Positions 1 through 6,646 of a DNA stretch of 39,666 nucleotides are shown one piece after another. A model generated the notes under the pieces. It was given only the letters and a program-made list of their open reading frames with translations. It was not told the origin of the DNA and made no database searches. Numbering within the stretch: position 1 is the first letter of the stretch; every line of letters starts with the position of its first letter. A program made the position numbers and the translations under genes. The DNA is from Bacteroidales bacterium. GTDB lineage: Bacteria > Bacteroidota > Bacteroidia > Bacteroidales > UBA932. The stretch spans positions 1-39,666 of the forward strand of contig JAFTCB010000006.1 in assembly GCA_017454905.1 (NCBI GenBank). The letters run 5' to 3'.

Positions 1-283
1 ATTCTTCATTGAGACAACCGTCCGCTTCACGGCTGATCATCGCATCATCCGATAGCGGCATTCCGCAGCACTGACAGTAAAGCGTCCGGGGCGAGCCCAA
101 AAGCGTATTGATTGATACTCCGAATTCTCGGGACAATACTTTGAGCAACTCTGGATTGGGCTGCGTCCTGCCTGTCTCCCAACGGCTTACAGCCTGCCTG
201 GTAACACCGATGCGCTCGGCCATCTGTTCCTGTGTCAAGTGGTTCTTTTCACGCAGATTCCGTAAAATTTCTTTTGCTTCCAT
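1..283 (-). CDS. XRE-family HTH regulator with zinc-ribbon tail (3' end off window)
   Basis: Reading the minus strand from an ATG at 283 gives an open frame that runs off the left edge (94 codons visible). Residues 1-65 form a typical Cro/C1 helix-turn-helix: LTQEQMAERIGVTRQAVSRW is the recognition region, followed by E-x-G-R-x-x-P. After the HTH comes a C-x2-C-G-M-P-L segment and a later Cys, which matches the putative zinc-ribbon domain often fused to small XRE regulators. It probably binds DNA as a repressor; the target is unknown. A good -7 box (TAACTTTG, 316-309) with a TTG 20 nt further upstream supports this start. The gene is partial only because the window ends. Confidence 0.85.
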   Translation of the reverse strand, partial: MEAKEILRNLREKNHLTQEQMAERIGVTRQAVSRWETGRTQPNPELLKVLSREFGVSINTLLGSPRTLYCQCCGMPLSDDAMISREADGCLNEE

Positions 284-308
284 TGTCTTATCGTCTTGTT
301 TGATGGAG

Positions 309-339
309 CAAAGTTACGATGTTTGAAAATACGTGTCAA
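309..339 (-). promoter_or_regulatory. Promoter of the XRE regulator
   Basis: On the minus strand the -7 box TAACTTTG occupies 316-309 and a -33-like TTG occupies 339-337, separated by 20 nt. This matches the Bacteroidetes primary sigma consensus (TTTG, about 20 nt, TAnnTTTG). The start codon at 283 lies 25 nt downstream. Confidence 0.6.
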
Positions 340-394
340 GAAACAAGTTGTTGCTTTTTGCCGATGCTCTGACAACAATAGGGAATACGATGGT

Positions 395-640
395 TTAAAA
401 GAAAATGCCTTTCCGATACAGCTTCACATCCCGCACCATTCCGCTTTTAATCACTTTTTCTACAATTGTTTCTTCCAGCCGGAAGCCGTTTTTCTCCAGC
501 ACCCGTACTGACGCCACGTTCTCTGGGAACACCTGGCCAATAATCCTGTCAAGTTCCAATTCCTGAAATGCGATTCCGCAGACCTGCCTTACTGCCTCTG
601 TACCGATCCCTTGAGCCCAGAACGGAGTCAATGCGAAGCG
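395..640 (-). pseudogene. GNAT acetyltransferase, C-terminal remnant
   Basis: The minus frame ending at the TAA at 395-397 encodes about 80 residues that match only the C-terminal half of a GNAT (RimJ/RimL-type) N-acetyltransferase. The acetyl-CoA loop QGIGTEA and the late motif N-x-x-S-x-RVLEKNGF are clear. The N-terminal half is missing: upstream sequence stays open for a while but has no GNAT-like residues, and the only possible start is a TTG at 631-629 inside the fold. A perfect palindrome (690-710) lies just beyond the break. I read this as a decayed or truncated gene, not a functional short protein. Confidence 0.7.
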
Positions 641-689
641 GGGTGGTTCTGTTGCTATTAGCGAATTGTTGCGACCGATGCAAGCCGTG

Positions 690-710
690 AGGGGGTCATC
701 TTGACCCCCT
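690..710. repeat. Perfect 9-bp inverted repeat
   Basis: AGGGGGTCA (690-698) and TGACCCCCT (702-710) are perfect inverted repeats with a 3-nt TCT loop. No T-run follows on either strand, so this is not a classic intrinsic terminator. It lies where the GNAT homology breaks off, and may be a dispersed palindrome or a rearrangement scar. Confidence 0.6.
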
Positions 711-877
711 CGAACGCGAACCGGTTAACACTTTCGCAGAAAATAAGACGAAAAACTCGTTGCCCGGTGTTGACCTTCCAAGAACGGCAAAGGTGAAATG
801 TTTACACGGATTTTTCCGCGTTTTATTATGAACTGGTTGCGAGATTTTATGCCCTCCGAAAGGAGATGATCAGGGAG

Positions 878-1001
878 CCAATAAAAAGAAGAAATGAGAA
901 ACAGCGAAATGAGGATTAGTCCAGTCCAATGTAGTATATATACAGGACTAAACCGACCTCTTTATTCTGAGGCTTTTTACATTGCTTCTTCTTTTTATCG
1001 G
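878..1001. repeat. Nested inverted-repeat element (MITE-like or structured RNA)
   Basis: The outer arms 878-893 and 986-1001 are inverted copies matching at 15 of 16 positions (CCRATAAAAAGAAGAA). Inside are perfect 7-bp arms, TTAGTCC (916-922) and GGACTAA (945-951). Total span is 124 nt with no gene. This could be a small non-autonomous mobile element or a folded RNA. No target-site duplication was seen at the ends. Confidence 0.45.
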
Positions 1002-1036
1002 CAAGACAGATCTTGACTTACTTGGAAAGATTCTAA

Positions 1037-1246
1037 TTAGAATTCACCTTCTTTTGTGAAGATGTATACCGCCACTGTAGGCAGAATGACCAAAAGAATC
1101 AGCGTAATCTCCACCAGGGCGTATGACCCGAAACGGTCGACCAGTGTCTGGAATTTCAGGATTCCGTCAACCAGCAGGACCAGGAGCGCAAACCAGCAGA
1201 CTCCGAATATCGCTGCGAACTTGAGCTTTCGTTTCTTCAGTTTCAT
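1037..1246 (-). CDS. Small two-helix membrane protein, unknown
   Basis: This 69-residue protein begins with a basic stretch (KLKKRKLK), then has two hydrophobic helices at about residues 10-28 and 43-62 and an acidic tail (KEGEF). The basic N-terminus suggests that both ends face the cytoplasm. Its ATG sits one base after the stop of the 38-residue frame upstream, which implies co-translation as the last gene of a four-gene operon starting at 1994. No family was recognised. The membrane topology is visible in the sequence; function is not. Confidence 0.65.
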   Translation of the reverse strand: MKLKKRKLKFAAIFGVCWFALLVLLVDGILKFQTLVDRFGSYALVEITLILLVILPTVAVYIFTKEGEF

Positions 1247-1247
1247 C

Positions 1248-1364
1248 TTATTTCTTCGTTAACTCTGACAGCATTTCACATAGTACATCTTCCCTGATGA
1301 CCTTGGGCGCCGCCTTCCAGCACCCTTTTCCCGTTCCGGTGATCCGTGGTTTCCGCAGCTTCAT
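1248..1364 (-). CDS. Possible 38-residue small protein
   Basis: An ATG at 1364 opens a 38-codon frame ending in a TAA at 1250-1248. It fills the gap between two co-directional genes almost exactly: 3 nt after the upstream stop and one base before the downstream ATG. The product starts MKLRKPRITG and is basic at the N-terminus, mixed later, with no membrane segment. No homology is recognised. Support comes only from spacing, so it could be a translational-coupling leader or a chance frame. Confidence 0.4.
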   Translation of the reverse strand: MKLRKPRITGTGKGCWKAAPKVIREDVLCEMLSELTKK

Positions 1365-1367
1365 CGA

Positions 1368-1757
1368 CTAGGAGGTTTCGTTGAGCTTGCACTCAACCTG
1401 GTTGAGGGTATCAAAGAATCGCTGCGTCGCGACAGCGGGTCCCATCAGCAGGATGCCGAAGACATTCCATCCGAACATGTGCCACCAGGAGGTGTAAGGG
1501 CCCTCAATGCCCATGTCAATGGCTATTGCCTTCAGCTCCTCCGCGATCCGGGACATCCAGATCAACGGATAGATGAACGCCGTCGGGATGCCCAGCAGGT
1601 ACGCGACCCAGTATCGCTGGGTCCTCCTGCCGAGAATCTCATCGAGTTCCTCCTGCAGGCCGCCCAGCGGCATGTACAGCAGGAAGAACAACCCGGCCGT
1701 GAAGAAATCGATGAAGCCGAGCCAAAAACCGGGTCTGTGTGTATGCTGGAACCTCAT
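1368..1757 (-). CDS. DUF4234-like membrane protein
   Basis: A 129-residue protein with two or three hydrophobic segments: FWLGFIDFFTAGLFFLLYMPLGG near the N-terminus, a middle helix around WVAYLLGIPTAFIYPLIW, and a C-terminal one around MFGWNVFGILLMGPAVAT. The pattern of a short helix, LY-x-P, a polar linker with ELDEILGR, and a second helix followed by charged residues recalls the DUF4234/TM2-like group, but the match is by eye and tentative. It starts 12 nt after the stop of the upstream 74-residue gene, so the two are probably co-transcribed. Confidence 0.7.
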   Translation of the reverse strand: MRFQHTHRPGFWLGFIDFFTAGLFFLLYMPLGGLQEELDEILGRRTQRYWVAYLLGIPTAFIYPLIWMSRIAEELKAIAIDMGIEGPYTSWWHMFGWNVFGILLMGPAVATQRFFDTLNQVECKLNETS

Positions 1758-1769
1758 GGCCGTTCGGAA

Positions 1770-1994
1770 CTATCGGATGAAATCCAGCCACTGCCGGCGA
1801 AGCGCCCCGCCTCGCTGCTCCCACTCCTCCCGGGAGATACCGCGGAGTATTCCGGCATCTTTCCATCTTTCCCACGGACCGAAAAGGAACGGGGTGTAGA
1901 TGCTCAGGAAATGGCAGTCTTCGTCCTGCGCCGTCGGTTCCGACTCGCCGAAACGGACAGAACGGGCATATCGGATATGGTGGAATACCGGCAT
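1770..1994 (-). CDS. Small hypothetical protein, first gene of small-protein operon
   Basis: A 74-residue soluble protein, rich in Arg, Glu and Trp (WERWKDAG, SREEWEQRGG, RRQWLDF). No family was recognised. The gene is supported by a good -7 box (TATCTTTG at 2033-2026) 31 nt before its ATG and by tight spacing to the membrane gene that follows. It may be a soluble partner of the small membrane proteins encoded downstream; that is inference from the operon only. Confidence 0.55.
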   Translation of the reverse strand: MPVFHHIRYARSVRFGESEPTAQDEDCHFLSIYTPFLFGPWERWKDAGILRGISREEWEQRGGALRRQWLDFIR

Positions 1995-2025
1995 GGATTA
2001 ACTTATCGGCTTATTCATTCACATA

Positions 2026-2033
2026 CAAAGATA
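2026..2033 (-). promoter_or_regulatory. -7 box of the small-protein operon
   Basis: TATCTTTG on the minus strand, 31 nt upstream of the ATG at 1994. The -33 region is not obvious. Confidence 0.55.
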
Positions 2034-2214
2034 AACATTTCCGGAGGGATTCCCAGCTCCCGGTCCGGAGACTGATACAAATAGTTCTCCATACTGACTC
2101 GTCTTATCTTTTTCCAGCAAAATAAAGCCGGGACAACGGAAGGCACACGGGGCAAAACAGGAAGTAAAACTCATCCAAGACGCATAGAACCCGATACTTT
2201 TCAAATAAAAAACT

Positions 2215-2222
2215 TATATTTG
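2215..2222 (+). promoter_or_regulatory. -7 box of the truncated nitroreductase
   Basis: TATATTTG on the plus strand. It ends 5 nt before an in-frame ATG at 2228 and 26 nt before the ATG at 2249. The second is the better start because the family motif begins there. Confidence 0.55.
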
Positions 2223-2248
2223 AAATATTGTATGAAACCGTTAATATT

Positions 2249-2569
2249 ATGGAACTAATAGATGCTGTCAAAGCCCGCCATGCGGTCCGCAAGTACACGG
2301 ACAAAGCCATCGAACCAGCCAAAATCTCTCTGCTGAAGAATGAAATAGAAAAACTGAATGCCCTGAGCGGACTTCATATCCAGCTTGTCCTTCTTGCCCC
2401 GACTGCCATGAACCAGCAGAAATTCAAGTTTACGCTGCTGGAAGGCAACCGGGTCAAGGCGGAATCCACTTTTTCGCTTACGGGAAAAAGCTATCTCAAC
2501 TATGATCTCGGCATTGTTAAATGCCATTTTGAGATCGGTGCCGGCAGAGAACAATTCACCTGGATCTGA
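2249..2569 (+). pseudogene. Nitroreductase-family protein with internal deletion
   Basis: From the ATG at 2249 the frame encodes 106 residues. The first 45 (MELIDAVKARHAVRKYTDK onward) match the N-terminus of FMN-dependent nitroreductases, with the R-x-S/A-V-R-x-Y flavin-phosphate motif. It then jumps directly to APTAMNQQKF and a C-terminal YDLGIVKCHFEIGAG, which in the full-length family lie more than 100 residues later. The join keeps the frame. Normal length is about 220-250 residues. The loss removes most of the flavin-binding core and dimer interface, so activity is unlikely. The intact promoter suggests a recent event, or reuse as a small protein. Confidence 0.7.
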
Positions 2570-2592
2570 GGTAGTTTCTCTCGCCGATATAG

Positions 2593-2600
2593 TATATCTG
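2593..2600 (+). promoter_or_regulatory. Probable -7 box before the GreA-like gene
   Basis: TATATCTG, a one-base variant of TAnnTTTG, ends 4 nt before the ATG at 2605. If functional, the transcript would be nearly leaderless. Confidence 0.4.
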
Positions 2601-2604
2601 AGCT

Positions 2605-3072
2605 ATGGAATACCTATCAAAACAACGGCACGACGAGATTTCGGCCGAGCTGAAGCATCTGATCGAAGAGGTATACCCCAAAGTGAGGGACGATCTCGCG
2701 GAGGCCAGCGCCCAGGGAGACCGAAGCGACAACGCCGGATACCGGGAAGCCCGGCGGCTCCAGGCGAAGACCATCAGCCGGATCCGTTTCCTGCAGAAGG
2801 TCCTGGAGCATTCACGCGTGATCGACCCGGAAGCCCTCCCCAAAGACAGGGTTTCCCTGCTGAGCCGGGTCGAATTCACCAACCTTGCGACGAATGCGCG
2901 CATGAAATTCGAAATCGTCAGTCCCCACGAGATGGATCTCGAGGCCGGCAAGATCTCGCTGAAATCCCCGATCGGCGCCGCCCTGATGGGCAAGAAGGTC
3001 GGCGAAATCGCCGAGGCCCGGGTCCCTTCCGGAATCCTGCGCCTGAGAATCGAAAGCATCACGCTCGACTGA
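2605..3072 (+). CDS. GreA/GreB-family transcript cleavage factor
   Basis: A 155-residue protein with the two-part architecture of Gre factors. Residues 1-75 form a long coiled coil whose tip carries the acidic motif GDRSDNAGYREA (family form GD-x-S-E/D-N-A-x-Y), the residues that enter the RNA polymerase secondary channel and stimulate transcript cleavage. Residues 80-155 form the FKBP-like domain, ending LRLRIESI. Length is normal for the family. The -R-S- in the tip recalls GreB. A convergent hairpin (3054-3083) overlaps the 3' end. Bacteroidota often carry more than one Gre paralogue, so the exact name is left open. Confidence 0.85.
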   Translation: MEYLSKQRHDEISAELKHLIEEVYPKVRDDLAEASAQGDRSDNAGYREARRLQAKTISRIRFLQKVLEHSRVIDPEALPKDRVSLLSRVEFTNLATNARMKFEIVSPHEMDLEAGKISLKSPIGAALMGKKVGEIAEARVPSGILRLRIESITLD

Positions 3073-3083
3073 GGGTGATGCTT
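3054..3083. terminator. Hairpin between convergent genes
   Basis: AAGCATCAC (3054-3062) pairs with GTGATGCTT (3075-3083) across a 12-nt loop that contains the Gre-factor stop codon. It lies between convergent genes and may end transcription in both directions, though it lacks a long T-run. Confidence 0.5.
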
Positions 3084-3102
3084 CCGAAAGGCCAGCGGCA
3101 CT

Positions 3103-3981
3103 TTACTTTTCCGAAACTCCGGGCACAGCGCCATCCAGCAACTGGCCTACCAGTTGGACCATGTAAGGATCAGGCGTTCCCTTCCCGCCATTCAACTTGC
3201 CGAAATAGGCCACGGTGCGCAGGGCGGCGAACTTGAACAGGCTCCGCTCATACGCTTTCTGCTCCTCCGGACTGCGGAAAGAGAAATAAGTATTGACAAA
3301 GATGTTCCAGTGCTCGCGAAGCTGTCCGGGTTCCAGATGATAGAGCCACATACAACTCTTCCGGTCCAGGAAGTAACCTGAGAAATATATGAAAGACAGG
3401 TCCCACTCCGGGGCGCCGTAGGCAAACTCGCCCAGGTCGATCCAGTAGTCCTTTTTGCCGTCGGTAATGATATTGCCGATGTGAAGGTCTCCGTGGAGAC
3501 AAGTCCGGGGGGAAGGGATGCTGTCCAGCGCTTCCAGAAGCCGGGGGCGCAGATCTTCGGGAATGCGTTCCGACTTCTCTACCCAGGGCCGGACCACCTC
3601 ATTCATGGACGGAAAGACAGCGCTGTCGGCCGGGGTGTTGTGCAGCTGCAAGGCGAGTCCGGCCAATTTGACGGAGAGCGGTTCCATTTTGTCCGGTTCC
3701 TCGGAGATGATCCGCGCATAAGAGCGTTTTCCCACAATCAGTTCATACTCACCGCCGAAGCGTTCCCCATCCGTCACCAGCCGGATGGGCCTGGGAGATG
3801 GAATACCGGCCTTATAGACGGCATCTGCGATCAGGAACTCCCGCTCTGCCGTTTGGGCCGAATAGCCTTTCTGAAAGAGTTTTGCCAGGGTTTTTCCGTC
3901 TTTGCTACTATAGGTGAGGGCTGTTCCTCCTTCACCGCTCTGCACGTAATCGTTGAGGTCCAGGGATTGGTATTTTTCCAT
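3103..3981 (-). CDS. APH-type small-molecule kinase (aminoglycoside/choline kinase fold)
   Basis: A 292-residue protein of the phosphotransferase enzyme family. The nucleotide-binding N-lobe contains GEGG-x-A near residue 16 and a probable Lys in KTLAKLF. The catalytic loop is HGDLHIGN (163-170, catalytic Asp165, Asn170), and the metal-binding segment is WIDLGE (Asp182) followed by APEWDLS. It resembles the TIGR02172 group of uncharacterised APH-like kinases rather than a true resistance enzyme; the substrate cannot be told. The start at 3981 is chosen because homology begins at MEKYQSLDLN and a -7 box (4044-4037) lies 55 nt upstream. Longer in-frame starts would run through the promoter. Confidence 0.85.
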   Translation of the reverse strand: MEKYQSLDLNDYVQSGEGGTALTYSSKDGKTLAKLFQKGYSAQTAEREFLIADAVYKAGIPSPRPIRLVTDGERFGGEYELIVGKRSYARIISEEPDKMEPLSVKLAGLALQLHNTPADSAVFPSMNEVVRPWVEKSERIPEDLRPRLLEALDSIPSPRTCLHGDLHIGNIITDGKKDYWIDLGEFAYGAPEWDLSFIYFSGYFLDRKSCMWLYHLEPGQLREHWNIFVNTYFSFRSPEEQKAYERSLFKFAALRTVAYFGKLNGGKGTPDPYMVQLVGQLLDGAVPGVSEK

Positions 3982-4036
3982 ATTGATCTGTATGTTTACA
4001 GGGCTGTATGCCGATTTTGCATGGACTGTTTCCCTG

Positions 4037-4044
4037 CAAAAATA
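4037..4044 (-). promoter_or_regulatory. -7 box of the APH-type kinase
   Basis: TATTTTTG on the minus strand, 55 nt upstream of the ATG at 3981. It is divergent from the promoter at 4095-4102. Confidence 0.55.
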
Positions 4045-4094
4045 ATAATAAATATACAGATAGGGAATATTTTGCCGGATAGGAGGAGAATGCT

Positions 4095-4102
4095 TATCTT
4101 TG
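4095..4102 (+). promoter_or_regulatory. -7 box of the secreted alpha/beta hydrolase
   Basis: TATCTTTG ends 5 nt before the ATG at 4108, which predicts a very short or absent 5' leader. Confidence 0.55.
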
Positions 4103-4107
4103 AAATT

Positions 4108-5046
4108 ATGAAAACGGGAAAAAGTCTTTCTGAGCCGGGGAGAAGGATCGTGCTGCTGATCTGTCTGCTGCTGGCCCTGCCGGGCCCGGCCCGGAGCGCG
4201 ACCGCCCGCGTCCGGTCCAGGACCCACAGGATCGAGCGTTCGGACGGGAAGCGGATGGGGGTGCTGGTTCTCAGCCCCCGGGACGAAGCCGATACGCTCC
4301 GCACCGGCATCCTGTGGATCCACGGCGGAGGCTATATCACCGGCATGAAATCCATGGCCAAATGGGTAGGCCGCCCCAGGCCGCTGGTCGAGAAATACGG
4401 CGCTGTGGTCGTTTCTCCCGGCTACCGGCTGTCTATCCAGCACCGCTACCCGGCGGCCATCGAGGACTGCTACGATGCCCTGAGATGGATGGTCTCCCAT
4501 GCCGCAGAGCTCGGGATCCGGACCGACCAGATCTTCGTGGGCGGAGAAAGCGCCGGGGGTGGTCTGACCGCCGCACTCTGCATCCTCTCCCGTGACCGCG
4601 GCGAATTCAGCATCGCCTACCAGATGCCGCTATACCCTATGCTGGACGACCGGGACACCGAATCCTCCCGGGACAACCACAACAAAGTATGGAACACGAA
4701 ACTCAACCACTTCGGCTGGGAGCAGTACCTGGGCGAATTGTACGGATCGGACGACGTCCCTCCATACGCCGCAGCCGCGCGCGAGACGGACTACCGGGGG
4801 CTTCCGCCGGCATACACCTTCGTAAGCACCGGAGAGCCTTTCTACTGTGAGACGCTGGCTTATGTCGCGCACCTGCGGGAAGCCGGCATTCCGGCCGACT
4901 GCGATGTGTTCGAGGGTCTCTACCACGCCTTCGACATCTATCAGCCCGGGATTCCGGAATCACGGCTGGCGACGACCTCATTCGAGCAGCACTTCCTCTT
5001 TGCGAAGTCCCATTATTTCGCTCCGCAGCCCGAAACGGCCCGGTAA
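4108..5046 (+). CDS. Secreted alpha/beta hydrolase of the HSL/acetyl-esterase type
   Basis: A 312-residue protein with an N-terminal signal peptide (RRIVLLICLLLALPGPARSA, residues 12-31). The mature part is an HSL-type esterase: oxyanion motif HGGGY at 72-76, nucleophile Ser148 in GGESAGGG, and general base His272 in GLYHAFD. At the acid position the sequence is STGEPFYCET, so Glu243 probably replaces the usual Asp. It likely hydrolyses short acyl or acetyl esters in the periplasm. The start at 4108 is the only one that keeps the signal peptide and does not overlap the -7 box. Confidence 0.88.
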   Translation: MKTGKSLSEPGRRIVLLICLLLALPGPARSATARVRSRTHRIERSDGKRMGVLVLSPRDEADTLRTGILWIHGGGYITGMKSMAKWVGRPRPLVEKYGAVVVSPGYRLSIQHRYPAAIEDCYDALRWMVSHAAELGIRTDQIFVGGESAGGGLTAALCILSRDRGEFSIAYQMPLYPMLDDRDTESSRDNHNKVWNTKLNHFGWEQYLGELYGSDDVPPYAAAARETDYRGLPPAYTFVSTGEPFYCETLAYVAHLREAGIPADCDVFEGLYHAFDIYQPGIPESRLATTSFEQHFLFAKSHYFAPQPETAR

Positions 5047-5112
5047 AGGCACCAACTGCAGTTTTCTGCATTCCGACCCACAAAAAATTTGCAGTATTCA
5101 CACAAAAAGCAG

Positions 5113-5120
5113 TATTTTTG
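5113..5120 (+). promoter_or_regulatory. Promoter of the DUF1846 gene
   Basis: The -7 box TATTTTTG (5113-5120) has a TTTG at 5088-5091, 21 nt upstream, a good Bacteroidetes spacing. GCAGTATT occurs twice, 18 nt apart (5091-5098 and 5109-5116), and a related GCAGTTTT lies at 5058-5065. These could be operator half-sites. Confidence 0.6.
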
Positions 5121-5149
5121 TAACCCGTATTCACCAACTTTCTGTTCTT

Positions 5150-6646
5150 ATGCGATACGGGTTCGACAACGCAAAATATCTCAAAATCCAGTCTGAGCAC
5201 ATCAAGGAGCGCATTGCCAAATTCGGCAACAAACTCTACATGGAGTTCGGCGGCAAGCTTTTCGACGACTACCACGCCAGCCGCGTGCTGCCGGGATTCG
5301 AGCCGGACAGCAAATTCAAGATGCTCTACCAGTTGAAGGACGACCTCGAGATCGTCATCGTGATCAGCGCCGTGGACATTGAGAAAAACAAAGTCCGCAG
5401 CGACCTGGGCATCACCTACGACGTGGACGTGCTGCGCCTGCGAGACGAGTTCCTGGCGCGGGACTTCAGCGTCAACAGCGTTGTCATCACCCACTACAAC
5501 GGCCAGTCCAGCGCCGACGCCTATCGCAAGCGCCTGGAGCGCATGGGCATCAAGGTCTACTACCACTATACGATCGAAGGCTATCCCCACAATGTGGCCC
5601 TGATCGACTCCGAGGAAGGCTTCGGCAAGAACGACTATGTCGAGACGGCCAAACCGCTGGTGGTCGTGACCGCCCCCGGTCCCGGCAGCGGCAAGATGGC
5701 CGTCTGCCTGAGCCAGCTCTACCAGGAGAACCGCCGCGGCATCAAGGCGGGTTACGCCAAGTTCGAGACCTTCCCGGTCTGGAGCCTGCCGCTCAACCAC
5801 CCGGTCAACATCGCCTACGAGGCCGCCACGGCCGACCTGGACGACGTCAACATGATCGACCCCTTCCACCTGGAAGCCTACGGCGAGACCGCAGTCAACT
5901 ACAACCGCGACATCGAAATCTTCCCGGTGATGAACGCCCTCTTCGAGAACATCTACGGCGAGTCGCCCTACAAGTCACCCACCGACATGGGCGTCAACAT
6001 GATCGGCTCCTGCATCTGTGACGATGAGGCGTGCCGCGAGGCGTCCAAGCAGGAGATCATCCGCCGCTACTACACGGCACTCTGCAATTTCGCCGACGGG
6101 AAGGCCACGGAAGCCGAGGTGAACAAGATTGCCCTCGTGATGAAGAAAGTCGGCATCACCACCGCATACCGCAAGACCACCGTCGCCGCCCGGGAGCGCC
6201 TCGAGAAATGCGGGACCGCCACCGCGGCCATCGAACTGGAGGACGGCACCATCCTGACGGCGGAGACCTCTCCCCTGCTGGGCCCGAGCGCAGCCCTGCT
6301 GCTCAATGCCCTGAAGCACCTGGCCGGCATCGCGCACAATGTCAAACTCATTCCCCAGACGATGATCGCCCCGATCCAGAAGACGAAGGTAACCTACCTG
6401 CACGGCCACAATCCCCGCCTGCACACGGACGAAGTCCTTGTCACCATCTCCATGATGAGCCTGCTGGACGAGAACTGCAAGATGGCCCTGGACCAGCTGC
6501 CGAAGCTCAACGGCGCCCAGGTTCACTCGACCGTCATGCTGAGCGAAGTGGACCGCAAGACCTTCCAAAAACTGGGCATCGGCCTGACCTGCGATCCGGT
6601 CCGCAAGATCCAGGATCCCAAGACCTGCGTGGAAGAAGAAGTCTAG
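5150..6646 (+). CDS. DUF1846 family protein
   Basis: A 498-residue cytosolic protein that matches the DUF1846 family over its whole length, beginning MRYGFDNAKYLKIQSEHI. Around residues 174-184 is a P-loop-like APGPGSGKMAV, followed by conserved stretches such as SLPLNHPVN and NMIGSCICDD. A nucleotide-binding role is suggested by the loop, but no reaction is established to my knowledge. The gene has its own promoter. Its stop codon overlaps that of the convergent hydrolase in the palindrome CTAG (6643-6646). Confidence 0.9.
   Translation: MRYGFDNAKYLKIQSEHIKERIAKFGNKLYMEFGGKLFDDYHASRVLPGFEPDSKFKMLYQLKDDLEIVIVISAVDIEKNKVRSDLGITYDVDVLRLRDEFLARDFSVNSVVITHYNGQSSADAYRKRLERMGIKVYYHYTIEGYPHNVALIDSEEGFGKNDYVETAKPLVVVTAPGPGSGKMAVCLSQLYQENRRGIKAGYAKFETFPVWSLPLNHPVNIAYEAATADLDDVNMIDPFHLEAYGETAVNYNRDIEIFPVMNALFENIYGESPYKSPTDMGVNMIGSCICDDEACREASKQEIIRRYYTALCNFADGKATEAEVNKIALVMKKVGITTAYRKTTVAARERLEKCGTATAAIELEDGTILTAETSPLLGPSAALLLNALKHLAGIAHNVKLIPQTMIAPIQKTKVTYLHGHNPRLHTDEVLVTISMMSLLDENCKMALDQLPKLNGAQVHSTVMLSEVDRKTFQKLGIGLTCDPVRKIQDPKTCVEEEV

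Larger units (their letters stand above)
641..1036. other. Non-coding stretch with two inverted-repeat structures
   Basis: About 400 nt without a supportable gene between the GNAT remnant and the small-protein operon. It holds a perfect 9-bp palindrome at 690-710 and a nested inverted-repeat element at 878-1001, listed separately. It is more AT-rich than the surrounding genes. No tRNA or known riboswitch fold was recognised. Confidence 0.6.

Noticed and set aside
3103-3981. Aminoglycoside resistance gene
   Set aside because: The fold is that of the APH family but the sequence resembles uncharacterised housekeeping-type kinases; no resistance island or mobile element is nearby.
3982-4500. Longer N-terminus for the APH-type kinase
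   Set aside because: The extra codons pass through the promoter and antisense to the secreted hydrolase; homology starts at 3981.
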